Part shown: positions 52,814 through 61,691 of the stretch, piece after piece
Numbering within the stretch: the stretch's first letter is position 1
How the letters are laid out: every line of letters begins with the position of its first letter
NCBI RefSeq assembly: GCF_047250365.1
Contig: NZ_JBLBVL010000002.1
Coordinates: 1-64,000, forward strand
DNA length: 64,000 bases
Reading direction: 5' to 3'
DNA from: Thaumasiovibrio sp047250365
GTDB lineage: Bacteria > Pseudomonadota > Gammaproteobacteria > Enterobacterales > Vibrionaceae
Program-made: the position numbers and the translations under genes
The notes under the pieces: generated by a model
Database searches by the model: none
Told to the model about the DNA's origin: nothing
What the model saw: the letters and a program-made list of their open reading frames with translations, nothing else

Positions 52814-53920
52814 TCAAATCACGACCATATCATCACGGTGCATCACCGCAGAACCGTACTCATAACCTAATGTAGAAACAATCTCTTGACTATGCTTACC
52901 AACAATCTTACTCAGATCCGTTGAGGAGTAGCGACTGATCCCTCTGGCGACCAATTGACCATCGGCACTATTTACACAAACAACAGCACCACGCTCAAAA
53001 CGTCCATCCACTTCAACCATGCCCTTAGCTAATAAGCTACTCCCACCATTAACCACGGCTGTCACTGCCCCCTGGTCGATGGTGATCGATCCCGCCACGG
53101 CAGGACCACTTAGGATCCAACGCTTTCGGCTCTCCAGCGGAGATTCTAGCGGTAAAAAACGTGTACCTACCGAGATACCAGAGCATACATCGGCAATCAC
53201 TTCTGGGTGGCTGCCAGCCGCAATAATCACTTCAATACCAGCTCGGCGAGCCACATCCGCTGCTTGCAACTTCGTCGCCATACCACCAGTACCTAAATTC
53301 GTGCCCGATCCACCAGCCAGTTTATGTAGCGTCTCGTCAATGGTATGAACTTCTCGTATCAGTTCCGCATCCGGGTTCTTACGCGGGTCAGCAGTAAACA
53401 GACCTGGCTGATCGGTCAGCAACAACAACTTATCCGCTTCTGCCAAAATCGCAACCAAAGCCGATAAATTATCGTTATCTCCCACTTTTATTTCATTAGT
53501 CGCTACTGCATCATTTTCGTTAACCACCGGAATAATGCCATGCTCAAGCAATGTCTGGATCATGTCGCGAGCATTCAAAAAGCGCTCTCGATCATCCAGA
53601 TCGGCGCGAGTTAATAGCATTTGACCAATATTTAAGCCATAAATAGCGAATAGATGCTGCCATTCTTGAATTAAACACGACTGCCCGACTGAAGCCAACA
53701 TCTGTTTGTTGGCTATTGTGTTATCTAGTTGAGGGTATTTTAGGTATTCGCGCCCTGCAGCAATTGCTCCAGAAGAGACCACAACGATGCGGTGCCCCTT
53801 GCGTTGCAATATGGCACATTGTCGCACCAATTCGACCATGTGAGCGCGGTCAACTTGCTGCGTACCACCAGTCAGTACACTGGTCCCTAATTTTACGACG
53901 ATGGTATAACTCTGTTTCAT
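52814..53920 (-). CDS. proB: Glutamate 5-kinase
   Basis: The 368-residue enzyme phosphorylates glutamate in the first step of proline synthesis. The N-terminal amino-acid kinase domain starts VVKLGTSVLTGG and includes VVSSGAIAAGR and VNENDAVAT. A C-terminal PUA domain spans about residues 275-365. It forms an operon with proA and has its own promoter upstream. Confidence 0.97.
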   Translation of the reverse strand: MKQSYTIVVKLGTSVLTGGTQQVDRAHMVELVRQCAILQRKGHRIVVVSSGAIAAGREYLKYPQLDNTIANKQMLASVGQSCLIQEWQHLFAIYGLNIGQMLLTRADLDDRERFLNARDMIQTLLEHGIIPVVNENDAVATNEIKVGDNDNLSALVAILAEADKLLLLTDQPGLFTADPRKNPDAELIREVHTIDETLHKLAGGSGTNLGTGGMATKLQAADVARRAGIEVIIAAGSHPEVIADVCSGISVGTRFLPLESPLESRKRWILSGPAVAGSITIDQGAVTAVVNGGSSLLAKGMVEVDGRFERGAVVCVNSADGQLVARGISRYSSTDLSKIVGKHSQEIVSTLGYEYGSAVMHRDDMVVI

Positions 53921-54064
53921 TGGAATGATTACTGTAAAAAACCTAACTTTCTTTTATCAACCTAACGATTAAATCACAAGAAAATAACGCATTTAGAGCA
54001 ATTTTTCTTTTAAATCGATGCTGATAATGAGTGCGGCCTCGTCTGTGAGCTGTTTTATAAAGAA

Positions 54065-54090
54065 TAATGCCTCCATATATGGAGGCATTA
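54065..54090 (-). terminator. Palindromic terminator after crl
   Basis: A perfect 26-base palindrome with arms TAATGCCTCCATA and TATGGAGGCATTA lies 23 bases past the crl stop on the minus strand, followed by a T-rich tail. Confidence 0.75.
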
Positions 54091-54112
54091 AATAGACAAA
54101 CGATGGGACAGG

Positions 54113-54520
54113 TTAGCTTTCTGCCAATAACGCATTAGGTTTATGTTCATCATCGGCTATCGCGGCATCATTTAACACAATAGAAAAATTCTCTTTCATT
54201 GCTTTCTGTAGCATGCTTTCAAATGCACTGAGGTTTGCTTGCACATCTAAAGAAGCCTGCTCTGGTAGCTCTGCTGCTAACCAAGCGCCATTCTGGTCAT
54301 AACGGCCGAGTCCATACCGCGCAAAACACTGCTGCTCATCTGTCACGGTTAAATACAGCCACCATCCCCAAAACTCACGACTTTCTGGAGCCTTTTCTGC
54401 ATCGACACAACTAACAAGAGAATCAAAAAAGTAACATCCTTTCGCACTTTTTTTCTCTCTTAGATAAGGGCCTATTGCCGCTAGTTTCATCATCAACCGA
54501 CCATGCGTGGGTGCTGTCAT
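54113..54520 (-). CDS. crl: Sigma factor-binding protein Crl
   Basis: The 135-residue protein matches Crl in the stretch KGCYFFDSLVSCVDAEKAPESREFWGWWL and the CFARYGLGRY block. Crl assists assembly of RNA polymerase with the stationary-phase sigma factor. GGAAGG precedes the ATG. It lies between proB and frsA as in enteric and Vibrio genomes. Confidence 0.95.
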   Translation of the reverse strand: MTAPTHGRLMMKLAAIGPYLREKKSAKGCYFFDSLVSCVDAEKAPESREFWGWWLYLTVTDEQQCFARYGLGRYDQNGAWLAAELPEQASLDVQANLSAFESMLQKAMKENFSIVLNDAAIADDEHKPNALLAES

Positions 54521-54631
54521 TTATACCTTCCTTTGTACAACAATGTTAAGGTTATGATTAGTATATGTTATCCACTCATGGCAGTATGACGTTAAGCAAT
54601 GTATTGAGCAAGTCTCATTCATGAGATCTTG

Positions 54632-55888
54632 TTAACAGATCTGCTGTTTTAGCCATGAGATTACCGTTGTCATGCAGCGATGATACCCTGTGTTCAACGG
54701 AGAATCAGGCAGTATGACTGACTTTCCATATAAACTGGAGGCGGCTAGCAACTGGTTATCACTCGGTGGGCAAAAGCAATCCCCTTCCAAACTCACTCCT
54801 AGCAGAGGTACCCTTGTTGGGCGTCGTCCCAATAACCCTTGTTGCTTAAGCGAAAACGCCGTCAGCTGCCCAAGTAACGACGTTTTTGTCGTCACCTTTT
54901 TACCTAATCGAGATGCGAAGACATCGTAATACATTCTCGGTAATGTATCTAAGCGGGTTCCACCAGAGAAAAAGTCATGTAGCGTTCCACCTAGACTAAC
55001 TCCAGCTTTAATCCTCCCAGCCGCTAAAATTGATAAGCGTATTGCAGCATTAGCCCCAACTCTAGTGCCAAAACTGACAATATTGCTCTGATCTACCCAT
55101 GGAACCGACTGCAGCTCATCTAATAAAGCCATGTGAAGCACACTGGTGTCCTCATGCAGTGGACAATTATGGCTATGGCCAAGTGACGGCATATCTAGCG
55201 TCACCATGGCGATACCAGCGGGGGCAAAATAATCCGTGTAAGTACGCCATAGCTCTGTATGTGGTGTATCCAGACCACCACTGACAATGACAGTCGGAAG
55301 GGCTTTATCTGTACGTGGCAGGTGAAGATAGGCCTGAATAGCCTTGCCTTTATAGTTAAACTCTATCGTTTTTATTGTATGGTGTTTTAACTGCAAGGCT
55401 TCACGGTATGCTTGCATCGCCAATACATCGGCTTGCATGGCTAATTCATCACCACTGAGATGAGGGTAAGCGGCAATATTGTAGTGAGTGCTCGCCTTTA
55501 ACCATAAATCAGCGACATGATCTTTCGACATATCTGCCTGCTGCGCGGCTTGCATGGCTGCCTTTTGATACTTCATGCCCAACTGAACCCATTCATAGTT
55601 CCAATTGCCACTATGGTAACCCTTCACCGTATCAATTAAGCGATCATCTGAGCGCTCATTTTGACTCGCTGACATGGTAGAGAAGATAGCTTCCATCTCA
55701 ACAAGGTCTACCCCTTCCCAAGCCCAAAGCGGACGTTTAAGAACACGATAAAAGCCTCGTCCTTCATTATGATCACTCGACTCGTGACAAGGATAATTTG
55801 GCGCTCCCTCAACCTTAATAATGGTTGAGGTCTCTTTCGCCGTTGGGGATGGTTTAAACAAAACCTCACACAGATTCTCTGTCGGCAT
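54632..55888 (-). CDS. frsA: Esterase FrsA
   Basis: The 418-residue alpha/beta-hydrolase of the FrsA family (fermentation/respiration switch protein) has IEFNYKGKAIQAYLHLPRTD and PTVIVSGGLDTPHTELW, then SFGTRVGANAAIRL where the nucleophile elbow is expected. Reported activity is esterase or pyruvate decarboxylase-like, and the role is disputed. It is cytoplasmic. The order gpt-frsA-crl is conserved. Confidence 0.93.
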   Translation of the reverse strand: MPTENLCEVLFKPSPTAKETSTIIKVEGAPNYPCHESSDHNEGRGFYRVLKRPLWAWEGVDLVEMEAIFSTMSASQNERSDDRLIDTVKGYHSGNWNYEWVQLGMKYQKAAMQAAQQADMSKDHVADLWLKASTHYNIAAYPHLSGDELAMQADVLAMQAYREALQLKHHTIKTIEFNYKGKAIQAYLHLPRTDKALPTVIVSGGLDTPHTELWRTYTDYFAPAGIAMVTLDMPSLGHSHNCPLHEDTSVLHMALLDELQSVPWVDQSNIVSFGTRVGANAAIRLSILAAGRIKAGVSLGGTLHDFFSGGTRLDTLPRMYYDVFASRLGKKVTTKTSLLGQLTAFSLKQQGLLGRRPTRVPLLGVSLEGDCFCPPSDNQLLAASSLYGKSVILPDSPLNTGYHRCMTTVISWLKQQIC

Positions 55889-55960
55889 AACCGTTTCCTG
55901 ATTTAAACGCGTTAAGTGCCACTATAGGGCATACGAGAACGAATGAAAATCAGAATAAAA

Positions 55961-55986
55961 AAAGCCTTGCGATATCGCAAGGCTTT
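55961..55986 (-). terminator. Terminator after gpt
   Basis: A perfect 26-base palindrome with arms AAAGCCTTGCGAT and ATCGCAAGGCTTT lies 32 bases past the gpt stop. On the minus strand it runs into seven T. Confidence 0.9.
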
Positions 55987-56017
55987 ATATCTGACGAAGA
56001 ACAAGCTGGTTAGGCTG

Positions 56018-56479
56018 TTATGAACGCTTGCTTACCGGTTCAATAAAGCTGATGCCCATATCCCACGGTTGCTCAATCCAAGTATCTTGAGCAATATCTA
56101 CGACATACTCATCAACAAGGTGCTTACCCGCAGGCTTAGCACATACAGTAATGAACTTCGCTTTAGGGTACATTTGACGGATCATTTCCGCCGTTCCACC
56201 GGTATCAACTAGGTCGTCGACCACTAGGAAGCCTTCGCCGTCACCTTCCGCTTTTTTCAGCACTTTCATTTCACGCTGATGATCATGGTCATAGCTCGAG
56301 ATACAAACGGTATCAACATGACGGATACCCAGCTCACGTGCCAATATTGCGGCCGGAACTAAACCACCACGGCTGACTGCGATAATACCTTTCCATTGAT
56401 CAGCAGGCAGCTGCTTTTCTGCCAGTTGACGGGTATACATCTGCATGTTGTCCCAGGTGATTACGAATTTATTGCTCAT
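56018..56479 (-). CDS. gpt: Xanthine-guanine phosphoribosyltransferase
   Basis: The 153-residue enzyme salvages guanine and xanthine to their nucleotides using PRPP. The PRPP loop is FLVVDDLVDTGGTAEMIR and the N-terminal ITWDNMQMYTRQLAEKQLP is typical. It is cytoplasmic or weakly membrane-associated. It lies 83 bases downstream of the purine permease gene, so uptake and salvage may be co-expressed. Confidence 0.97.
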   Translation of the reverse strand: MSNKFVITWDNMQMYTRQLAEKQLPADQWKGIIAVSRGGLVPAAILARELGIRHVDTVCISSYDHDHQREMKVLKKAEGDGEGFLVVDDLVDTGGTAEMIRQMYPKAKFITVCAKPAGKHLVDEYVVDIAQDTWIEQPWDMGISFIEPVSKRS

Positions 56480-56562
56480 ATCTACAACCTCAAAGCGATA
56501 ATATATTGTGACCTATTGGCCAATTGGGGCGAAAACGATTGCCCCTAATAATAAAGAACGAA

Positions 56563-57852
56563 TTATAGGAATGCCAGTTTTGCGGCAAACAGACCGGCAA
56601 TTATCCACACACTAATGTTGATGTCACGGCCTTTACCACTTAAAGCCTTAATTAATGCATACGAAATAAAGCCCAAACCAATGCCATCTGCAATAGAATA
56701 TGTCAGCGGCATTAATAAACAAGTGACAACAACCGGCGCAGCCTCAGTTAAATCACGCCAATCAATGCTCACCAAACCTGACATCATCAAAATAGCAACA
56801 TAAAATAGCGCACCTGCCGTCGCATAAGCAGGTACCATGCCTGCCAATGGTGCAAACAGCAGTGATAGCATAAACATCACACCAACGGTAACAGCGGTCA
56901 AACCAGTACGTCCACCAACAGCAACACCTGAGACACTTTCTACGTAAGATGTTGTATTTGAAGTACCTAACAGTGCACCAATAGAGGTCGCGGTACTGTC
57001 CGCTAACAACGCACGATTTAGACGAGGAATGTTGCCCTTCTCATCAATCAAATCCGCTTTTTGTGCAACCCCCACCAGCGTACCAGCAGTATCAAACAGA
57101 TCGACAAACAAAAAAGCAAATACGATAGAGATCAGACCCACTTCCATCGCACCAGAGAAATCAAGCTGCATAAATGTTGGGGCAATACTTGGTGGTGCAG
57201 ACATAATACCGCTGTATTGAACATCACCAAATAACACGCCAAGTGCCGTAACAGCTAAGATCGCGATCATCACTGCGCCCTTAAAACCACGATTAACCAA
57301 AGCGATAGTAATAAAGAAGCCTAAGCCCGCCATCAGTGATGAAAACTGTGTCATATCACCTAGGCCAACCAGTGTCGCTGGGTTAGCAACAACGATACCG
57401 GAGTTCTGCAGGGCAATAAACGCTAAAAACAGACCGATACCCGCCGAAATGCCGGTACGCATTGACATCGGGATTGCATTAATTAGCCACTCACGAACCT
57501 TTAATACACTAAGAATAATAAAGCAGATGCCCGATAAGAAGACTGCCGCCAAAGCGACCTGCCAAGTATGCCCCATGCCAAGAACAACGCCATAGGTAAA
57601 GAAAGCATTTAGTCCCATTCCCGGTGCCTGAGCGACTGGATAGTTAGCCGCTAAACCCATCACAAAACACCCAATCGCTGCGGCCAAACAGGTCGCAACA
57701 AACACTGCGCCATGATCCATACCGGCATCGGATAACATTGCTGGATTGACAAAAATAATGTAGGCCATGGTCAGGAATGTAGTTACGCCAGCCATGATTT
57801 CAGTACGTACTGTCGTACCATGTTCCTTCAACTGAAAAAGTCTTTCAAACAT
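56563..57852 (-). CDS. NCS2 family purine permease
   Basis: The 429-residue protein has about 12-14 membrane segments and the AzgA-like NCS2 signatures TEIMAGVTTFLTMAYIIFVNP, YPVAQAPGMGLNAFF and VDLFDTAGTLVGVAQKAD. It probably imports adenine, guanine or hypoxanthine. Three PurR-like boxes lie upstream, which fits purine control. It lies just upstream of gpt on the same strand. Confidence 0.9.
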   Translation of the reverse strand: MFERLFQLKEHGTTVRTEIMAGVTTFLTMAYIIFVNPAMLSDAGMDHGAVFVATCLAAAIGCFVMGLAANYPVAQAPGMGLNAFFTYGVVLGMGHTWQVALAAVFLSGICFIILSVLKVREWLINAIPMSMRTGISAGIGLFLAFIALQNSGIVVANPATLVGLGDMTQFSSLMAGLGFFITIALVNRGFKGAVMIAILAVTALGVLFGDVQYSGIMSAPPSIAPTFMQLDFSGAMEVGLISIVFAFLFVDLFDTAGTLVGVAQKADLIDEKGNIPRLNRALLADSTATSIGALLGTSNTTSYVESVSGVAVGGRTGLTAVTVGVMFMLSLLFAPLAGMVPAYATAGALFYVAILMMSGLVSIDWRDLTEAAPVVVTCLLMPLTYSIADGIGLGFISYALIKALSGKGRDINISVWIIAGLFAAKLAFL

Positions 57853-57890
57853 CTAAATCTCACCCTAATTAAAAGTAGCGTCACCTAAGA

Positions 57891-57906
57891 CCGAAAACGT
57901 TTGCGT
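57891..57906. promoter_or_regulatory. PurR box 1 upstream of the purine permease
   Basis: On the minus strand the sequence reads ACGCAAACGTTTTCGG, agreeing with the PurR consensus ACGCAAACGTTTGCGT at 14 of 16 positions. It lies 39 bases before the permease start. Confidence 0.75.
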
Positions 57907-57983
57907 ATCGCGTTAAATTGGGCAGGATTATATTCCTATCAATAATTAATTTCCAGTTTATCGAGCTTTAATCACCAAACAAA

Positions 57984-57999
57984 TAGCAAACGTTTGCTT
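57984..57999. promoter_or_regulatory. PurR box 2 upstream of the purine permease
   Basis: TAGCAAACGTTTGCTT matches the PurR consensus at 13 of 16 positions and is a near-perfect palindrome. It lies 93 bases from box 1, centre to centre. Confidence 0.7.
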
Positions 58000-58069
58000 T
58001 TAGCATTAGTGGTTTAAACTTATTATTTTTCAATGCCTTCAGTTTTAATAAAAACACCATAATCAAAGA

Positions 58070-58085
58070 AAGCAAACGCTTTCCT
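58070..58085. promoter_or_regulatory. PurR-like box 3
   Basis: AAGCAAACGCTTTCCT agrees with the PurR consensus at 12 of 16 positions. The right half is degenerate. It lies 85-86 bases from box 2. Confidence 0.5.
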
Positions 58086-58156
58086 ATGAAAAAAAATAGT
58101 TACTTTCAGAATTTTTTTAGAGATGTAATCGAATACATCATCAAGACATAAAAAAA

Positions 58157-58174
58157 CACCAGCCGAGGCTGGTG
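58157..58174 (-). terminator. Terminator of a small minus-strand transcript
   Basis: CACCAGCC (58157-58164) and GGCTGGTG (58167-58174) form an eight-base stem. On the minus strand seven T follow at once, so it should stop transcripts coming from about 58.47 kb. No annotated gene lies there except the small ORF at 58245-58337. Confidence 0.85.
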
Positions 58175-58244
58175 CTATAAAACGTTATTCGAGACAAAAA
58201 ATATGAATAACAAAAGGGGGAACTTTTACACTATATCCTGTGTA

Positions 58245-58337
58245 TTAACGCTTAAGCGCTGCATATGACACCGGATAAATAAATCTTGTTGTATACATTG
58301 GTTGATGCCATATCTTCTTTAAACTAACTACCAGCAT
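58245..58337 (-). CDS. Candidate 30-residue basic peptide
   Basis: A small ORF starts at ATG 58337 with AGGTGAT seven bases upstream and ends at TAA (58247-58245). The peptide is basic, with MLVVSLKKIWHQPMYTTRF at the start and a YAALKR end. A promoter-like pair lies at 58480-58508 and a terminator at 58157-58174, so it is enclosed in its own transcription unit of about 320 bases. It could be a real small protein, a leader peptide or a dual-function RNA. No family is recognised. Confidence 0.5.
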   Translation of the reverse strand: MLVVSLKKIWHQPMYTTRFIYPVSYAALKR

Positions 58338-58479
58338 TTTTATCACCTACTCGTCACGGGGTTAATGGGTTTGTTCTTTATCGAATCGTCGATAAATATG
58401 CGTTTTAGCCAACTCAATTCCGTGGAGGCGATAACTTCGGGCTTATCCTAAACATGGGCTTACTCAAAACAGTGCATAA

Positions 58480-58508
58480 AGTATACCTTGAGCGTAATTA
58501 AATTACAA
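58480..58508 (-). promoter_or_regulatory. Promoter of the small minus-strand unit
   Basis: On the minus strand TTGTAA (58508-58503) is followed after exactly 17 bases by TATACT (58485-58480), a good sigma-70 pair. Transcription would start near 58473. Confidence 0.55.
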
Positions 58509-58716
58509 TAGCTGTATAAAAATGAGACGGACATCTATACACAAAGGTATTTCCTGTCATATTGAGTCAGGGAATGTAATTTTATTACTTTATAAGTATG
58601 ACATCTCCTTCCTTGCTCTAACTACTCGCTCTTAAGAAGTAATGATAAACTTTAATGATGTGACAAATACCGTTAGCTACAAACGTGCATTCAACCATGA
58701 CGAAAAGGAAAGCTCC

Positions 58717-60174
58717 ATGTCTCAACTTGATCAACTTGCACCGCTGCCTGTATGGCACTATTTTGATGCTATCTGCGCGATCCCCCACCCTTCTTATCAT
58801 GAAGAAGCGCTGGCAACATACATTCTTGCCTTTGCAAAAAAGCATAACTTACTCGCCCAGAGAGACAAAACTGGCAACATTTTTATTCAAAAGCCTGCGA
58901 CCAAAGGAATGGAATCACGCCAAGGCGTCGTGTTACAGGCTCACCTTGATATGGTTCCACAGAAAAATGAAGATACCGTACATGATTTTACCCAAGACCC
59001 TATTCAAACTTATATCGATGATGGTTGGGTTAGCGCCAAGGGCACCACATTGGGGGCAGACAACGGCATTGGACTTGCAACGTGTCTCGCCGTTCTCGCT
59101 TCCAGTGACTTGCCACATGGTCCCATCGAAGCCCTTTTTACCATTAATGAAGAAGCTGGAATGGATGGTGCCTTCGGCCTTGAGTCAGGTTGGTTGCAAG
59201 GTGATATTTTAATTAACACCGACTCAGAGCAAGAAGGAGAAGTGTACGTCGGGTGTGCCGGCGGCATAGATGCAGAGATCAGCATTGCGCTTGACCATGA
59301 ACCTTGCCCAAGCAATCACAGCGCATTAAAACTAACACTAAAAGGGCTAAAGGGCGGCCACTCAGGCTGTGATATACATACTGGTCGAGCAAATGCCATT
59401 AAGTTATTGACGCGTTTCCTATTTGATTACCTTGATGCATTTGAAGGTCGAGTTCACTGTATCAATGGAGGCTCATTACGTAATGCGATACCACGAGAAG
59501 CCTCTACTATCATTGTGGTGCCAACACAGCAGATAGATAACATCTCCAACGCCTTCACTCGGTTCCTGCATCTATTACACGAGGAGCTTGGTCAAACAGA
59601 AACGAGCATTGCCATCGATGTTACGTCGATTGAGCAGATTAGTTCCGTTTGGACTATCGGTGTACACCAGCGTTTATTGCGAACATTGCACGCGTGCCCA
59701 AATGGCGTCATTCGAATGAGTGATGATTTTCCTGGCGTGGTAGAAACATCGTTAAATGTTGGCGTCATCAATACATCTGATGGACATGTGGCCATTTTAT
59801 GCCTTATCCGCTCTCTGATTGATTCAGGCCGGCTCCAAGTAGAAAGTCGCCTCAAAGCCGTGGCGGCATTAGCAGGCGCAGCTATCACCTTTGGAGGCGC
59901 GTACCCTGGTTGGAAACCAGACCCAAATTCGCAAATCATGCAGTTGTTTCGGTCCATTTATGACGATATTTATGGCAAAAAGCCAAATATCATGGTGATT
60001 CATGCAGGGTTGGAGTGTGGCCTATTTAAAAAGCCCTATCCGGATATGGATATGATTTCGTTTGGGCCAACCATAAAATACCCCCACTCTCCAGATGAAA
60101 AAGTGGAGATAGCCAGTGTTGCCTTATTCTGGCAACAGATGTGTGCGTTGTTAAACGCCATACCAGAGAAATAA
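58717..60174 (+). CDS. pepD: Cytosol nonspecific dipeptidase (aminoacyl-histidine dipeptidase)
   Basis: The 485-residue M20-family metallopeptidase cuts Xaa-His and many other dipeptides. Zinc-site motifs are VLQAHLDMVPQKN, GADNGIGLATCLAV and NEEAGMDGAFGL. GGHSGCDIHTGRANA is in the dimerisation lid. The start at 58717 was chosen for AAGGAAA eight bases upstream. A longer frame lacks a ribosome site. It is cytoplasmic. Confidence 0.96.
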   Translation: MSQLDQLAPLPVWHYFDAICAIPHPSYHEEALATYILAFAKKHNLLAQRDKTGNIFIQKPATKGMESRQGVVLQAHLDMVPQKNEDTVHDFTQDPIQTYIDDGWVSAKGTTLGADNGIGLATCLAVLASSDLPHGPIEALFTINEEAGMDGAFGLESGWLQGDILINTDSEQEGEVYVGCAGGIDAEISIALDHEPCPSNHSALKLTLKGLKGGHSGCDIHTGRANAIKLLTRFLFDYLDAFEGRVHCINGGSLRNAIPREASTIIVVPTQQIDNISNAFTRFLHLLHEELGQTETSIAIDVTSIEQISSVWTIGVHQRLLRTLHACPNGVIRMSDDFPGVVETSLNVGVINTSDGHVAILCLIRSLIDSGRLQVESRLKAVAALAGAAITFGGAYPGWKPDPNSQIMQLFRSIYDDIYGKKPNIMVIHAGLECGLFKKPYPDMDMISFGPTIKYPHSPDEKVEIASVALFWQQMCALLNAIPEK

Positions 60175-60222
60175 TGCTGCCATATAAGCAACCATGAATA
60201 TAGGTGAGCATTAATTAATGAC

Positions 60223-60259
60223 ATAACGGCGAATGGATAACGAAATCACACGCCGTTAT
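60223..60259. terminator. Hairpin between pepD and dinB
   Basis: ATAACGGCG (60223-60231) and CGCCGTTAT (60251-60259) form a nine-base stem with a 19-base loop between the converging genes. T-runs are weak. Confidence 0.5.
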
Positions 60260-60274
60260 TCATTCCATGCGCGA

Positions 60275-61330
60275 TTATAAAACAAAGGTTAACTGCTCGG
60301 TTTTTGCTTTTGGTTTCAGACCAACATAAATGCCCAGCAAACGAATTTCCCTATCTAGCTGTCGTGTTAACGCTTCTTGAAGCAAATAGCGAAAGGCATC
60401 AAGGTGTAAGCAATTATGGTGATGTTCTACGGTGGTCTGCTGAAAATCAGCAAACTTTAGCTTAACGCCTAACTTGGTAATCTCTCGCCCCTCAATTTTA
60501 GCCGCTAACCTTTTTTCCAGCTCAGGAAACTGCTTCAATAACATGCTCCAACACTCATCGAAATGGTGGATATTTTGGTTAAACGTTCGCTCAACGCCAA
60601 CCGACTTAGGGTCGCGTTGGGTGACGACCGGACGATTATCTATGCCGTGCGCTCGTTCCCACAATGATTGACCAAACTTACCAAATTGACTCACTAACCT
60701 CGACTGACCGTACTCTTGCACATCTGCACCACACGCCAACCCCAAGCGTTGTAACTTCGCCAGCGTCACTTTCCCCACTCCAGGAATTCGACTCAACGCC
60801 AATTTTTCAACAAAACCAGCAACTTCATCAGGGTTAACCACAAACATACCATTCGGCTTATTAAGGTCTGAGGCAACCTTGGCAATAAATTTAACCGGGG
60901 CGACCCCTGCAGAGGCCGTTAAGCCTAGCTCATCATATATGCTTTTACAGATCTGCTTTGCCATCAACGTTGCTGAGCCATAGCAGTGAGGAGAGTCGGT
61001 GACATCAAGATAGGCTTCATCCAAAGAGAGAGGTTCAATTTTGTCAGTATAACGAGAAAAAATTTCACGTATCTGGGCAGACACTTCTTTATATGCCGTC
61101 ATACGCCCCGGTATCACGGTTAACTCTGGGCATAGCTTTAATGCTTGCGCCGTCGGCATCGCTGAACGAATACCATACTTACGGGCTAAATAGTTACAGG
61201 TGCTAATAACACCCCGTTGGCCTGACGGGCCACCTATCGCCAAGGGAACATCACGCAATGCCGGGTTATCACGCATTTCTACAGCGGCATAAAAACAGTC
61301 CATATCTATATGGATAATTTTGCGCGACAT
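60275..61330 (-). CDS. dinB: DNA polymerase IV
   Basis: The Y-family translesion polymerase has about 351 residues. The catalytic carboxylates lie in IDMDCFYAAVEM and SLDEAYLDV, and YSRYTDKIEPLS is typical. A helix-hairpin-helix region (LSRIPGVGKVTLAKLQRLG) and little-finger domain follow. I place the start at ATG 61330, giving MSRKIIHIDMD; an ATG at 61360 would sit directly against the LexA box. The gene is SOS-regulated. Confidence 0.95.
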   Translation of the reverse strand: MSRKIIHIDMDCFYAAVEMRDNPALRDVPLAIGGPSGQRGVISTCNYLARKYGIRSAMPTAQALKLCPELTVIPGRMTAYKEVSAQIREIFSRYTDKIEPLSLDEAYLDVTDSPHCYGSATLMAKQICKSIYDELGLTASAGVAPVKFIAKVASDLNKPNGMFVVNPDEVAGFVEKLALSRIPGVGKVTLAKLQRLGLACGADVQEYGQSRLVSQFGKFGQSLWERAHGIDNRPVVTQRDPKSVGVERTFNQNIHHFDECWSMLLKQFPELEKRLAAKIEGREITKLGVKLKFADFQQTTVEHHHNCLHLDAFRYLLQEALTRQLDREIRLLGIYVGLKPKAKTEQLTFVL

Positions 61331-61362
61331 TAGGTTCTGTGATTGATGTGACTGACTCATAA

Positions 61363-61378
61363 CTGTATTAATATACAG
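61363..61378. promoter_or_regulatory. LexA box of dinB
   Basis: CTGTATTAATATACAG is a perfect fit to the SOS consensus CTGT-N8-ACAG. It overlaps the likely -10 region, with a TTGACA -35 on the minus strand at 61395-61390. LexA binding would block dinB transcription. Confidence 0.9.
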
Positions 61379-61458
61379 TTATCTTGGCTTGTCAATAATT
61401 TGAGGAAAATTCCCCCGCACTTGATTGCAGCAGCGCAGGGGACAATTACTATACGTAC

Positions 61459-61680
61459 TCAGAGGATGCGGTCCTTTTCCCACTGCGCCTGTTTTGCCGC
61501 TTTGGCTTCGCGAGCTTTGCGACGATCACAGGGTTCAGGGCAATCACACTCCTTGTCGATACCAACAGCCCCTAAACCACCACAACTACCACTGATCGTT
61601 TTTTTCTGAATAATGTAGCCAATTGCCATCGCTGCAATGACCAGTAAAAAAACTGCAAATGTGGTCAAGAAAATAACCAT
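61459..61680 (-). CDS. nqrM: Na+-NQR maturation protein NqrM
   Basis: The 73-residue protein has an N-terminal membrane segment (FLTTFAVFLLVIAAMAIGYI) and conserved cysteines in SGSCGGLGAVG and ECDCPEPCDRR. NqrM supplies iron for the Cys4 centre between NqrD and NqrE. It lies 11 bases after apbE on the same strand, the usual order. Confidence 0.95.
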   Translation of the reverse strand: MVIFLTTFAVFLLVIAAMAIGYIIQKKTISGSCGGLGAVGIDKECDCPEPCDRRKAREAKAAKQAQWEKDRIL

Positions 61681-61691
61681 AAATTACCTCT

